A DNA stretch of 39,234 nt from a virus. The notes under the pieces are model-generated. The model was not told the DNA's origin. It made no database searches and saw nothing but the letters and a program-made list of their open reading frames with translations. Of this stretch, positions 32,185 to 39,234 are shown piece after piece. Numbering within the stretch: position 1 is the stretch's first letter; every line of letters begins with the position of its first letter. The position numbers were made by a program, and so were the translations under genes. The stretch is from positions 1 to 39,234 of IMG/VR virus record IMGVR_UViG_3300044641_004149. One strand, 5' to 3'.

Positions 32185-33711
32185 ATGGCAACCTACAGCT
32201 ACTCAGCAGGCTACCAAGGTGGAGGCCCACAGGCCGTTCCTTCGGGCTACATCGAGGCCTACTCGCAGGCCGGGCGCAACATCGGCGCCGGTATCCAGCA
32301 GATCGGCAATGCCATCGGCGAGTCGCTGGCTCGGTACGGGCAGAACAAGCAGGAGAACGAGTTCCTGCAGACCCGGCTGGAGTCGCTGGCCCCGTATCTG
32401 AACACCGTTGCCCAGAGCGGCAACATCATGGACAAGAACAGCGCAGAGTCGAAGCTGCTCGGCGACATCGAGAAGTTCTCGTCGATGTCCATCCCGCAGA
32501 AGAAGGCCACGCTGCTCAATGCCGAGTTCTTCCTGGATCGGGCTGATAAGCAGCGGGCTCGAGAGATCCAAGACATTCAGGCCGAGGCCGCCCGCTTCAA
32601 CCTGCAGACAGCGCAAGGTGCCGAAGCCCGACGCCTTGGGCTCGAGCAGGCTATCTCTCAGGTCGCCCAGCTCCCGACCACGCAGGATGTCACCGTGCCT
32701 GCGCCTCCGGCGATCATCAGCAGCAGCCTGAACATTCCCGCGGAGCAGCAGCCCTACACCCCGTTCTACCAGGTGCAGCAGATCCCGGGTGGAGTCCAAC
32801 AGCCTCCGGCCCCGCAGGCTCCGCAAGGCCCAACTCTCGGCGGGTTCCGCTTCGGTGGTGCAGATCAATACACCATGGGCCTCGGGCGCAACATCATGCC
32901 CATCCCGGCTGGCACCACACGATCGCAGTTCACGCCATCGCCCCAGGTGCAGGCAGCACCGCCTGCCGGCATCGCACCCATTCCGCAGCGCGAGGTTCCG
33001 GCTTTCGAGTCGCAGCCTATCCAGCGCACGGCCACCGAGACGCAGCCAGTCGGTTATCAGGAGCGCTTCAAGCAAGCGGTCGACGTGTTCCAGCGCTTGG
33101 GTGCTCCGATCAACCCAGATGCCATCAGGAGCGTGCTGGAGGCCACCGGAACACCTCGGCCCATCCAAGTCGAATCCCAGACCCTGCCCGGCGGCATCAC
33201 CGTGGTGCGTGCGGACGGCAAGGTGGACATCCTGCCGGCGCCCAAGATGGTCGAGGGCAAGGACCTGACCGAGGGGCAGTCCAACTCGCTGGGCTTTGCT
33301 TCGCGCATGATGCTCAACGAGGGCACGATCAACGACGTGGTTGGCCGTGGTTACCGCCCGGGAGGCCTGACCGAGTTCGGGTTCACCCCGGAGCGCCTGC
33401 GTTCCGACGACCGCAAGATCTACGACGCCGCCAAGGAGAACTGGATTTCCGCTGCTCTGCGCAAGGAGTCCGGTGCCGCCATCGGCAAGGACGAGTATGC
33501 CGCCGCAGATCGCCAGTACTTCCCGCAGCCCGGCGACAGCGACAAGGTGCTCAAGCAGAAGGCCAACCTGCGCTCGACCGTCTTCAAATCCATGAAGGCC
33601 GGTATCGGTCGGTTCGCTGACGACTACCTGCGCCAGATGGGCGTAGGTCAGGAAGGTCAGACCCAAGGCAGTGTCCGTAAGTACAACCCCGTCACGAAGC
33701 GCATCGAGTAA
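32185..33711 (+). CDS. Internal virion protein (C-like)
   Basis: 508 residues. N-terminal half helical (GAGIQQIGNAIGESLARYGQ; QENEFLQTRLESLAPYLNTV), then a Pro/Gln-rich linker (about residues 170-285), then a globular C-terminal domain (GFTPERLRSDDRKIYDAAKE, ALRKESGAAIGKDEY). No enzyme motif was found. Place and composition suggest a second ejection protein that cooperates with the giant protein that begins two bases after its stop. Confidence 0.7.
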   Translation: MATYSYSAGYQGGGPQAVPSGYIEAYSQAGRNIGAGIQQIGNAIGESLARYGQNKQENEFLQTRLESLAPYLNTVAQSGNIMDKNSAESKLLGDIEKFSSMSIPQKKATLLNAEFFLDRADKQRAREIQDIQAEAARFNLQTAQGAEARRLGLEQAISQVAQLPTTQDVTVPAPPAIISSSLNIPAEQQPYTPFYQVQQIPGGVQQPPAPQAPQGPTLGGFRFGGADQYTMGLGRNIMPIPAGTTRSQFTPSPQVQAAPPAGIAPIPQREVPAFESQPIQRTATETQPVGYQERFKQAVDVFQRLGAPINPDAIRSVLEATGTPRPIQVESQTLPGGITVVRADGKVDILPAPKMVEGKDLTEGQSNSLGFASRMMLNEGTINDVVGRGYRPGGLTEFGFTPERLRSDDRKIYDAAKENWISAALRKESGAAIGKDEYAAADRQYFPQPGDSDKVLKQKANLRSTVFKSMKAGIGRFADDYLRQMGVGQEGQTQGSVRKYNPVTKRIE

Positions 33712-33713
33712 TT

Positions 33714-36700
33714 ATGCCATACCAGATCCAGGTCGGCTCTCAGGTTGTCGAGTTCCCTGATTCTGTTGGCCAGGATGAGGCCCAGCGGATTCTGTCCGAG
33801 CAGTTCCCAGCCACCGGCGAGGACATTGCCGGTGCCATGCAGGACCCGGCCTACAAGCCGTCGGTCGACGACTACCTCAAGTTCGAGGAGTTCTCCAAGA
33901 ACAAGCAGACCGACTGGGTCAACACCATCGCGCAGTCGGTGGATGCTGCCGCCGGCATGATCAGTGGCGCCGTCTCACAGGGCGCACAGGGCGCTGTTGC
34001 CAACCCGCTGAACTACATCGAGGGCGCGGCCCAAGGCACCCGCCAGCTTTACGGCCTCGTCGCACAGTCGCAGGACCCGGCCTCCCCTCTCTTCAAGTTC
34101 AAGGACCTCGTCGCAGGCACCGGCACACCGGAGTCCCGCTACAACCAGTTCCTCGAGGCCCGCGACTTTGCCAACACCACCGCCCGCCTTGAGCGCGGTG
34201 AGGAAGGCATCGTTGTCCCGCCCGAATACACCAACCCGGAGTTCGTTCAGGGCGTGTCCATGATCCTCGACCCGACGCTGGCTCTCCCAGGTATTGGTGA
34301 GGTGCTGGGTGCCGGCAAGCTGGCCACCCGCGCAGTCGGTAAAGGCACCCAACTCACAGGGCGGGCCGTTGCCGGCGCTGCAAGGCCCCTGGAGCGCGTT
34401 GCTGGAGCTGCTGAGCGCATGACAGCGGAGGCTCTTGGAATGGCGCCAGAAGCGCTGCGCAACACCGCGGCCACTGCCGGTATTGCAGGTGCCCTCGGTA
34501 TTGCCCCCGAGGCCGCAGCCTTCGCTGCCATCCCTGCCGGTATCCGCACCGCACGCGAGGCTGGCGAGGCACTGACCCGTGCCGGCGAGAACCTGATGAC
34601 CCAGCCTTCGCGCATCGGGCCATTGGAAGCCATCGGTGCTGCCCCGGGTGCCAACCTGCGCCAGCGGATGCTCGGCGTGGTCGGGCAGTACGGTGGGGAC
34701 GCTGCCTTGGATGCCTCACTGCGGGGCATTGCCGGAGGAATCGAAGGCGCTGCAGTTGGCACCTTACTAGGTGGTTTGTCCGGCGGTGAAGAAGGGGCTG
34801 CTGCCGGTCTCGGATCTGGCCTTGCCCAGGGCGCAGCCGGTGCTCTCGGTGCCCGCGGCTTCGAGCGCCTCACCGGCAAGGCTGCCAAGGAGGCCCGTGC
34901 CGGCGACCTGGGACGATTCATTGACGCCCAGCAGGACCCGACGACCAAGACTCTTTTTGAGCGGGTACGTGATCAGCACGGCGTAGATGCAGCATCGGCG
35001 CTGATGGATCTGCAGGGATTAGTTCGAGGCAAGTTCGGGGATGTCGACATCCTCTATCGTTCCAACGCCCAGATGGCCGAAAAGTTCGGCGACAACATCC
35101 GCGGCGTGCAGTTCGAGCAAGCTGAACGGCCCACCATATTCATCAACGCCGACATTATCGGCAAGGGCACCGGCGACGGCCCGCTCTACACGCTCGGCCA
35201 TGAGCTCTTCCACGCTCTTGAGAAGACGACCCAGCTCGAGGGCGGTGCCACCGAGATCAAGGATGCGCTGGTGGGGCGGTGGATTCAGGAAGGCGACACC
35301 ATCCGCAAGCTGGCCGAGGGCGCTTTCAATGACGCCGAGATCGAGGCCCGCTTCAACGAGTACCGCGACAAGCTGGCCGCAGGCAATCAGCAGCGTGCCG
35401 ACCAGCTCGCCCAGTTCGACACCATCGACAAAAAGGCCGGATACGTGGCCTCGGAGCTGGCTGCGGAGCACTTCGCTGGCCTCCTGGCCGGTCAGAAGCC
35501 TGACGCACTGCTGAAGGGATTCACCGGAGTCACCCGGCAGTTGTTGGACGCTGCGCTGACCCAGAACACCAGCCGGGCCTTGGCCGATGCCGCGGCGACC
35601 ATTGAGCGCACTTTCGGAGTCAAGCCCACCGACTCGGTCCTGTTCCCGGATCTGAAGCAGGCATCGCCACAGGTGAACGCCATGCTGCGCGACCTGTTGC
35701 GTGCCCGGCGCAAGCTGGATGAGCGCATCACCATAGAGAACGAGGGCCCGGGCAAGGTCCTTAAACCGCAGGATGTCTCCAACCCGATTGCCGCCAAGCA
35801 GTTGGTCGACCTCGGTGTGGCTGAGAAGATGCCCGACGGCAGCGTCAGGAACCTCTCAGACGAAGAGATCCGGGTCCGCGAGGAGAAGGACACCGCCGCC
35901 ATCAGGACGATCCTGGAAAGCGTCCCGGGGGCCCGCGTGGTTGATGGCGAGATCCTGGGCCGGTTCAGCCCGCAGCAGTTGTCCGCCATCGAGCAGTCCC
36001 AGGCAGTCAGCAGCCGGATGAAGGACAAGATCCGGGCCGTCAACGCAGCCATGGACGCCGGCAACAGCTTGTTCCTGAACTACGGTGCCGCCACCCGCCG
36101 GGTGAAGAACCGGCTGACCGGCAAGTTCACCAGCAAGTACAACAGCGGCATCCGCATCTCCCAGCGCGAGGTGCTGCCCTACAGCTTCTACCTGTCCAAG
36201 GCTGACAACCCGGTCATTAAGGCCATCGATATCAGCAAGATCCGCGGTGCCCTGGACAAGCTGACGGCGCCCGACGGCGGTGTGGCTGCCGGCCTGTGGG
36301 ACAACATCGACGGGTTCATGTCGGACCTGGCCGCGTACTTCACCAACCTGGACGCCGGTGAGGGCGCCCGACGGTCGGCCGAGATCTTCGGCCTGGAGAA
36401 GGCGAAGTTCCTCGGTGACTTTGTGAACGAGCAGGAGAAGGGCGGACGCAAGTTCGTGCGCGACTTCCGCCTCGACCGCATCGGCTCGACAGCCCCGATG
36501 GACTTCCGAGCCCGTATCTCGGAGGACGCCATCCAGAAGTCCAAGATGCGCTGGATGCCCGCGGAGACCGTTGGCGACAAATCGGTCATCAACTCCGAGG
36601 AAGGCTACCGCATCATCAGCGGCGCCAAGCACCGACTCTACGGTCCCGACGGCAAGCTGATCGGGATCTACGACACCCAAACCCAAGCAGAAAGGAAAGC

Positions 36701-39234
36701 AGATGCCACTCAAGCAAGGCTACAGCCAGAAGTCCGTCAGCAGCAATATCCGGCGCGAGATGAAGTCCGGCAAACCGCAGAAGCAGGCGGTCGCAATCGC
36801 AATGTCGGTGGCCAAGAAGGCCAAGGCCAAGGCGGGGCGGTACGACAAGCGGGGGATGTAGGAGCTCGGTTCATGGCGGCCTCCGAAGCCGACCCAAGCC
36901 AGCCATCCACACAAGCCATCCGTTCGGTCAAAGGGCAGCGTGCGGTCAATTCGCTGTACCAGTTCGACTACACCTACAAGACCAAGACGCCAGGCAAGCC
37001 AGCGCGTGAAAAGACTGCGACTGAAACCATCTCGGCGTTCTCGATCAGCGAGGCCAAAGAGAAGGCTAAGGCCGCAATTATGAAGGATCTAACTGACGAT
37101 CCGACCGTGCTGAGATCGACCATTTCAATCTCTCAACCGGAGATCAAAGGGCAGTTTGCCGTCACCGAGCTCACCGGAAAACCGGCTGATCCGAAATCGC
37201 CAAAGATCGTTTTGAACCCGGGAACGCCGGAGAAGTTCAAATCTATGTTCAATGCGGTGGACGCTGCATTGGATTTGGTAAAAGACAGCCCAGCCCTGGG
37301 ACTTGATTCCGATGGATGGATCAAGGCCTACAGCCGGGCATTGAATGGTTCGCGTGCCTCAGTGCCTCCGGCTCCATTGAGGTTGGCGCAATGGGTGCAG
37401 GACAATGGCGCCTTTAGGAAGTTCATTGAAGACGGTCTGCAAAGGAACCCTGAGCTGGTCAAGTCGGCTGTCGGTGGCCTGAATGCGTTGCAGCCCATCC
37501 ACGAGCTTGCCCGTCAGGGTCAGATACCGTCCAAGATGGTGGCCTTGCATATGTTCTGGGGCCTTCTGTCTCGAATGCTGGACCCGTACAACCAGGAGGC
37601 CGGATGGGCCAGGTTGACCAGTGAGCCTAAAGTCCTGCGCCTTATCGAGGACTCGGTGGAGGGGCGCTACAAGTTCACCAAGGATCAATGGAAGGAAATC
37701 GTCAGCACCAAGATGTCGGAGTTTCCCGACGTTTCGGTGGGACGCAATGCCATCCAGAACGCCAACGCCTTCCACGAGATGCTGTCTCGGTGGAACGGTC
37801 GATGGGATGAGCTGACGGGTATCATCAACAACCCGGACCTCACTGGTCCTCAGATGCGCCGGCAGTTCAACGAAAAGGGATTTGGAGGCGCCGGCATCAA
37901 GCACAAGGTGCTCTCGTTCGTTCTGGCAACGCTGGCCCGCAATGACGTGTTCGTTGGTGATAGGTGGCAGGTGGTAAACCTGTGGTTCCAGCACCTTGAG
38001 AAGGCTGCTGCAGCCCGTAAGGCTCAAGGCGGTTCTCCTGAGGTTTTCGCCTATGACCGCAACGGTGTGCCCGAGGACACCACCGGAGCCTACAAGGTCA
38101 TCGGTGGTATGCTGAACAACGAAACCGTGGCCGAGACAGCCTACTCGCTGATTGAGAACGGGATGCGCAAGATCGCTGCGGAAAGCCCGTGGTTGAGGGA
38201 GATGCTGGGGCGGGAGCCGCAGCCATTCGACATCCACTGGTTGACCTGGAACATCATCAAGAACGAGCCGGTAGGACATTCTAGCTTGGATGCCACTGCA
38301 AAGTTCTTGACCGAAAACCTTTACGGCGACCCTGAGTTCGCGCAAAAGTTCGCCGAGACGGAAAAACGCACAGAAAAATATGCAAAAGGAGTCTTCGATG
38401 TCTTCTCAGTCAAAGGTCAAGAGCGCCCCCAGATCCGGCAAAGGCCCGGAGCCGACGATGGAGGAACTGGTGCGGCAGGTCTCGGGCCTGATGCGGGCAG
38501 GGGTCCGGGAAGACCTTCGGGACAGCGCACCGGCACCGAGCGCTATCAACCCGGCGGGGAGCCTGTCGAACAAGGCCGTGGAGACCGAGGAGGAAGGGAT
38601 TCGTTTCGGAACCTTGCGCCTCTTGCAGGCTCGCCATCGGTCCCTGGCTTTAACGGGCCGGATTCCAGAATCGTTGCAGTTGCCGACCAGTACGCCCGAG
38701 AAAACGGCATCGAACTCAAGCGTCAAGCCGAGTACGTCCAAGTAGATGAAGCACGCGCAAGGCGCATTGCAGACGCCTACGATGCAATGGCGCACGCGCC
38801 CGAGGACCCGGCTGTCAAGGCCGCCTACGAAGACCTGATCCGCCAGACCGTCGGTCAGTACGAGGCACTGGCAAAGTCCGGCTACAAGTTCTGGTTCATC
38901 GACACTAGAATTCCTTCCAACGCCGAGTATGCCTCTTCGCCTTGGAATGCTTTGCGCGATATGCGCTCGAACCAACAGATGGGGGTGTTTCCTACTACTG
39001 ATGGGTTTGGATCAAGTGAGGTTGATGTAAGCAAGAACCCGTTGCTGGCCGACACTGGCATCAAATGGCCGGTAGGGGGCGTTGACGGCCCTCTGCGGAC
39101 TGTTCTGGCCAACGACCTATTCCGCGCCGTGCATGACGCTTTCGGTCACGGCATTGAGGGTTCCGGTTTCCGGGCTCAGGGCGAGGAGAACGCCTGGCAG
39201 GCGCACATTCGACTCTTCACGGGGCCTGCTCGTG
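33714..39234 (+). CDS. Giant polyvalent virion protein, N-terminal and central part (continues at base 79)
   Basis: Codons 1-1840 of a 2,096-residue protein; I found no stop codon from 33714 to the window end or on to 848. The start (MPYQIQVGSQVVEFPDSV) follows the previous stop by two bases. Long Gly/Ala helices (about 337-382) suit membrane insertion. A zincin-type metallopeptidase motif LGHELFHALE has His496, Glu497 and His500, with Glu581 of SELAAEHFAGLL a possible third ligand. A GYR...RLYGPDGKLIGI module lies at 962-995, followed by low-complexity linkers at about 997-1050 and 1562-1640. A helical part (1054-1560) holds a weak glycosylase-like stretch. Last is the conserved AHAPEDPAVKAAYEDLIRQT...HDAFGHGIEG block. 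Such proteins are thought to be ejected with the DNA to act early in the host. The fusion may be recent. Confidence 0.85.
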   Translation, partial: MPYQIQVGSQVVEFPDSVGQDEAQRILSEQFPATGEDIAGAMQDPAYKPSVDDYLKFEEFSKNKQTDWVNTIAQSVDAAAGMISGAVSQGAQGAVANPLNYIEGAAQGTRQLYGLVAQSQDPASPLFKFKDLVAGTGTPESRYNQFLEARDFANTTARLERGEEGIVVPPEYTNPEFVQGVSMILDPTLALPGIGEVLGAGKLATRAVGKGTQLTGRAVAGAARPLERVAGAAERMTAEALGMAPEALRNTAATAGIAGALGIAPEAAAFAAIPAGIRTAREAGEALTRAGENLMTQPSRIGPLEAIGAAPGANLRQRMLGVVGQYGGDAALDASLRGIAGGIEGAAVGTLLGGLSGGEEGAAAGLGSGLAQGAAGALGARGFERLTGKAAKEARAGDLGRFIDAQQDPTTKTLFERVRDQHGVDAASALMDLQGLVRGKFGDVDILYRSNAQMAEKFGDNIRGVQFEQAERPTIFINADIIGKGTGDGPLYTLGHELFHALEKTTQLEGGATEIKDALVGRWIQEGDTIRKLAEGAFNDAEIEARFNEYRDKLAAGNQQRADQLAQFDTIDKKAGYVASELAAEHFAGLLAGQKPDALLKGFTGVTRQLLDAALTQNTSRALADAAATIERTFGVKPTDSVLFPDLKQASPQVNAMLRDLLRARRKLDERITIENEGPGKVLKPQDVSNPIAAKQLVDLGVAEKMPDGSVRNLSDEEIRVREEKDTAAIRTILESVPGARVVDGEILGRFSPQQLSAIEQSQAVSSRMKDKIRAVNAAMDAGNSLFLNYGAATRRVKNRLTGKFTSKYNSGIRISQREVLPYSFYLSKADNPVIKAIDISKIRGALDKLTAPDGGVAAGLWDNIDGFMSDLAAYFTNLDAGEGARRSAEIFGLEKAKFLGDFVNEQEKGGRKFVRDFRLDRIGSTAPMDFRARISEDAIQKSKMRWMPAETVGDKSVINSEEGYRIISGAKHRLYGPDGKLIGIYDTQTQAERKADATQARLQPEVRQQQYPARDEVRQTAEAGGRNRNVGGQEGQGQGGAVRQAGDVGARFMAASEADPSQPSTQAIRSVKGQRAVNSLYQFDYTYKTKTPGKPAREKTATETISAFSISEAKEKAKAAIMKDLTDDPTVLRSTISISQPEIKGQFAVTELTGKPADPKSPKIVLNPGTPEKFKSMFNAVDAALDLVKDSPALGLDSDGWIKAYSRALNGSRASVPPAPLRLAQWVQDNGAFRKFIEDGLQRNPELVKSAVGGLNALQPIHELARQGQIPSKMVALHMFWGLLSRMLDPYNQEAGWARLTSEPKVLRLIEDSVEGRYKFTKDQWKEIVSTKMSEFPDVSVGRNAIQNANAFHEMLSRWNGRWDELTGIINNPDLTGPQMRRQFNEKGFGGAGIKHKVLSFVLATLARNDVFVGDRWQVVNLWFQHLEKAAAARKAQGGSPEVFAYDRNGVPEDTTGAYKVIGGMLNNETVAETAYSLIENGMRKIAAESPWLREMLGREPQPFDIHWLTWNIIKNEPVGHSSLDATAKFLTENLYGDPEFAQKFAETEKRTEKYAKGVFDVFSVKGQERPQIRQRPGADDGGTGAAGLGPDAGRGPGRPSGQRTGTERYQPGGEPVEQGRGDRGGRDSFRNLAPLAGSPSVPGFNGPDSRIVAVADQYARENGIELKRQAEYVQVDEARARRIADAYDAMAHAPEDPAVKAAYEDLIRQTVGQYEALAKSGYKFWFIDTRIPSNAEYASSPWNALRDMRSNQQMGVFPTTDGFGSSEVDVSKNPLLADTGIKWPVGGVDGPLRTVLANDLFRAVHDAFGHGIEGSGFRAQGEENAWQAHIRLFTGPAR
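36703..36861 (+). CDS. Nested small basic protein (SSNIRREM...PQKQAVAIAM type)
   Basis: 52 residues, wholly inside the giant gene in another frame. It begins MPLKQGYSQKSVSSNIRREM and continues with KPQKQAVAIAMSVAKKAKAK. This is a well-known kind of short phage ORF (S-NI-L---G-PQKQAVAIAL) of unknown function. AAAGGA lies eight bases ahead of the ATG. By hand count 46 of 52 codons end in G or C, against 23 of 53 in the giant frame over the same bases, so this is the frame under coding selection. The giant frame here is a Gln/Gly-rich linker. Right after its stop lies a ribosome site for an in-frame ATG of the giant gene. Confidence 0.8.
   Translation: MPLKQGYSQKSVSSNIRREMKSGKPQKQAVAIAMSVAKKAKAKAGRYDKRGM
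36860..36875 (+). promoter_or_regulatory. Internal ribosome-binding site and in-frame start within the giant gene
   Basis: AGGAG (36860-36864) overlaps the stop of the nested gene, and ATG follows at 36873-36875 in the giant frame, a spacing of eight bases. It could start a separate protein of 1,043 residues (from residue 1054 to the end). Such a re-start fits an ancestral order of three genes: A, small gene, C. Confidence 0.55.
38398..38745 (+). CDS. Second nested small protein inside the giant gene
   Basis: 115 residues in another frame from the giant gene. A strong AAAAGGAG (38384-38391) lies six bases before ATG 38398; an upstream in-frame start at 38380 would lack this. The product is basic and helical in the middle (MEELVRQVSGLMRAGVREDL) and ends in a Ser/Thr-rich tail. 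I do not recognise it. Codons end mostly in G/C in this frame up to about 38600, while the giant frame over the same bases is a Gly/Arg/Pro-rich linker with near-random third bases. The last third overlaps the start of the conserved 1650-1890 block, so both frames must be constrained there. Confidence 0.65.
   Translation: MSSQSKVKSAPRSGKGPEPTMEELVRQVSGLMRAGVREDLRDSAPAPSAINPAGSLSNKAVETEEEGIRFGTLRLLQARHRSLALTGRIPESLQLPTSTPEKTASNSSVKPSTSK
39157..39234. repeat. Terminal direct repeat, right copy
   Basis: Exact copy of bases 1-78. It codes for part of the most conserved block of the giant virion protein (after the HDAFGHG motif). See the left copy for interpretation. Confidence 0.9.

Noticed and set aside
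32203-33666. 487-codon open frame on the minus strand
   Set aside because: Mirror of the internal virion protein gene; composition (Leu/Gly/Arg-rich) and lack of motifs mark it as a shadow.
37359-38345. 328-codon open frame on the minus strand
   Set aside because: It is antisense to the giant gene, with no recognisable domain or operon context; all convincing genes are on the + strand.

Overview
The window is essentially one complete tailed-phage genome. The first 78 bases are repeated exactly as the last 78 bases, and an open frame runs unbroken across that join, so the sequence is best read as a circular assembly of about 39.16 kb cut open inside a gene. All credible genes lie on the + strand. 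Coding DNA is GC-rich with G or C at most third codon positions. Many neighbouring genes overlap by the four bases ATGA or GTGA, so long runs are probably co-translated. The gene set (terminase, portal, scaffold, SU10-type capsid protein, connector and nozzle proteins, internal virion proteins; no tape measure, sheath or tail-tube genes) points to a podovirus-like virion. The host cannot be named from the sequence. No integrase or lysogeny repressor was seen, so a lytic lifestyle is likely.

Layout from the join: end of a giant virion protein (1-848), a collagen-like side fibre (845-3454), two small proteins, a weakly coding stretch, a cell-wall lytic enzyme (4302-4646), and an AT-rich foreign-looking gene (4643-5416). 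Next come a RuvC-like resolvase and about a dozen tiny chained ORFs (5424-8785), several of them coiled-coil proteins built from shared repeats. The replication block (8792-14381) holds an SSB-like protein, a HTH/alpha-CTD-like regulator, a DnaQ-type exonuclease, a PIF1-like helicase, a prim-pol/SF3 primase-helicase and a separate zinc-finger protein. No DNA or RNA polymerase was found, so the phage must borrow the host's. A HTH protein, a predicted glycosyltransferase and a small-terminase candidate lead into packaging.

Morphogenesis runs from the large terminase (16426) through portal, scaffold and capsid to a terminator (22647-22686), then small head proteins and an S74-type fibre (23565-24875). 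A lysis cassette of holin-like and overlapping spanin-like genes (25400-26040) follows. After it come the connector with carbohydrate-binding-like inserts, the nozzle protein, a second fibre, internal virion proteins, and a 2,096-residue polyvalent protein that starts at 33714 and ends at 848.

The most unusual feature is inside that giant gene. Two small ORFs with good ribosome-binding sites (36703-36861 and 38398-38745) are nested in another frame, exactly where the giant protein becomes low-complexity linker and where GC3 shifts to the nested frame. After the first nested ORF a strong ribosome-binding site precedes an in-frame ATG of the giant gene (36873). This looks like two or more ancestral virion genes fused by stop loss, with the small genes left as internal cistrons.
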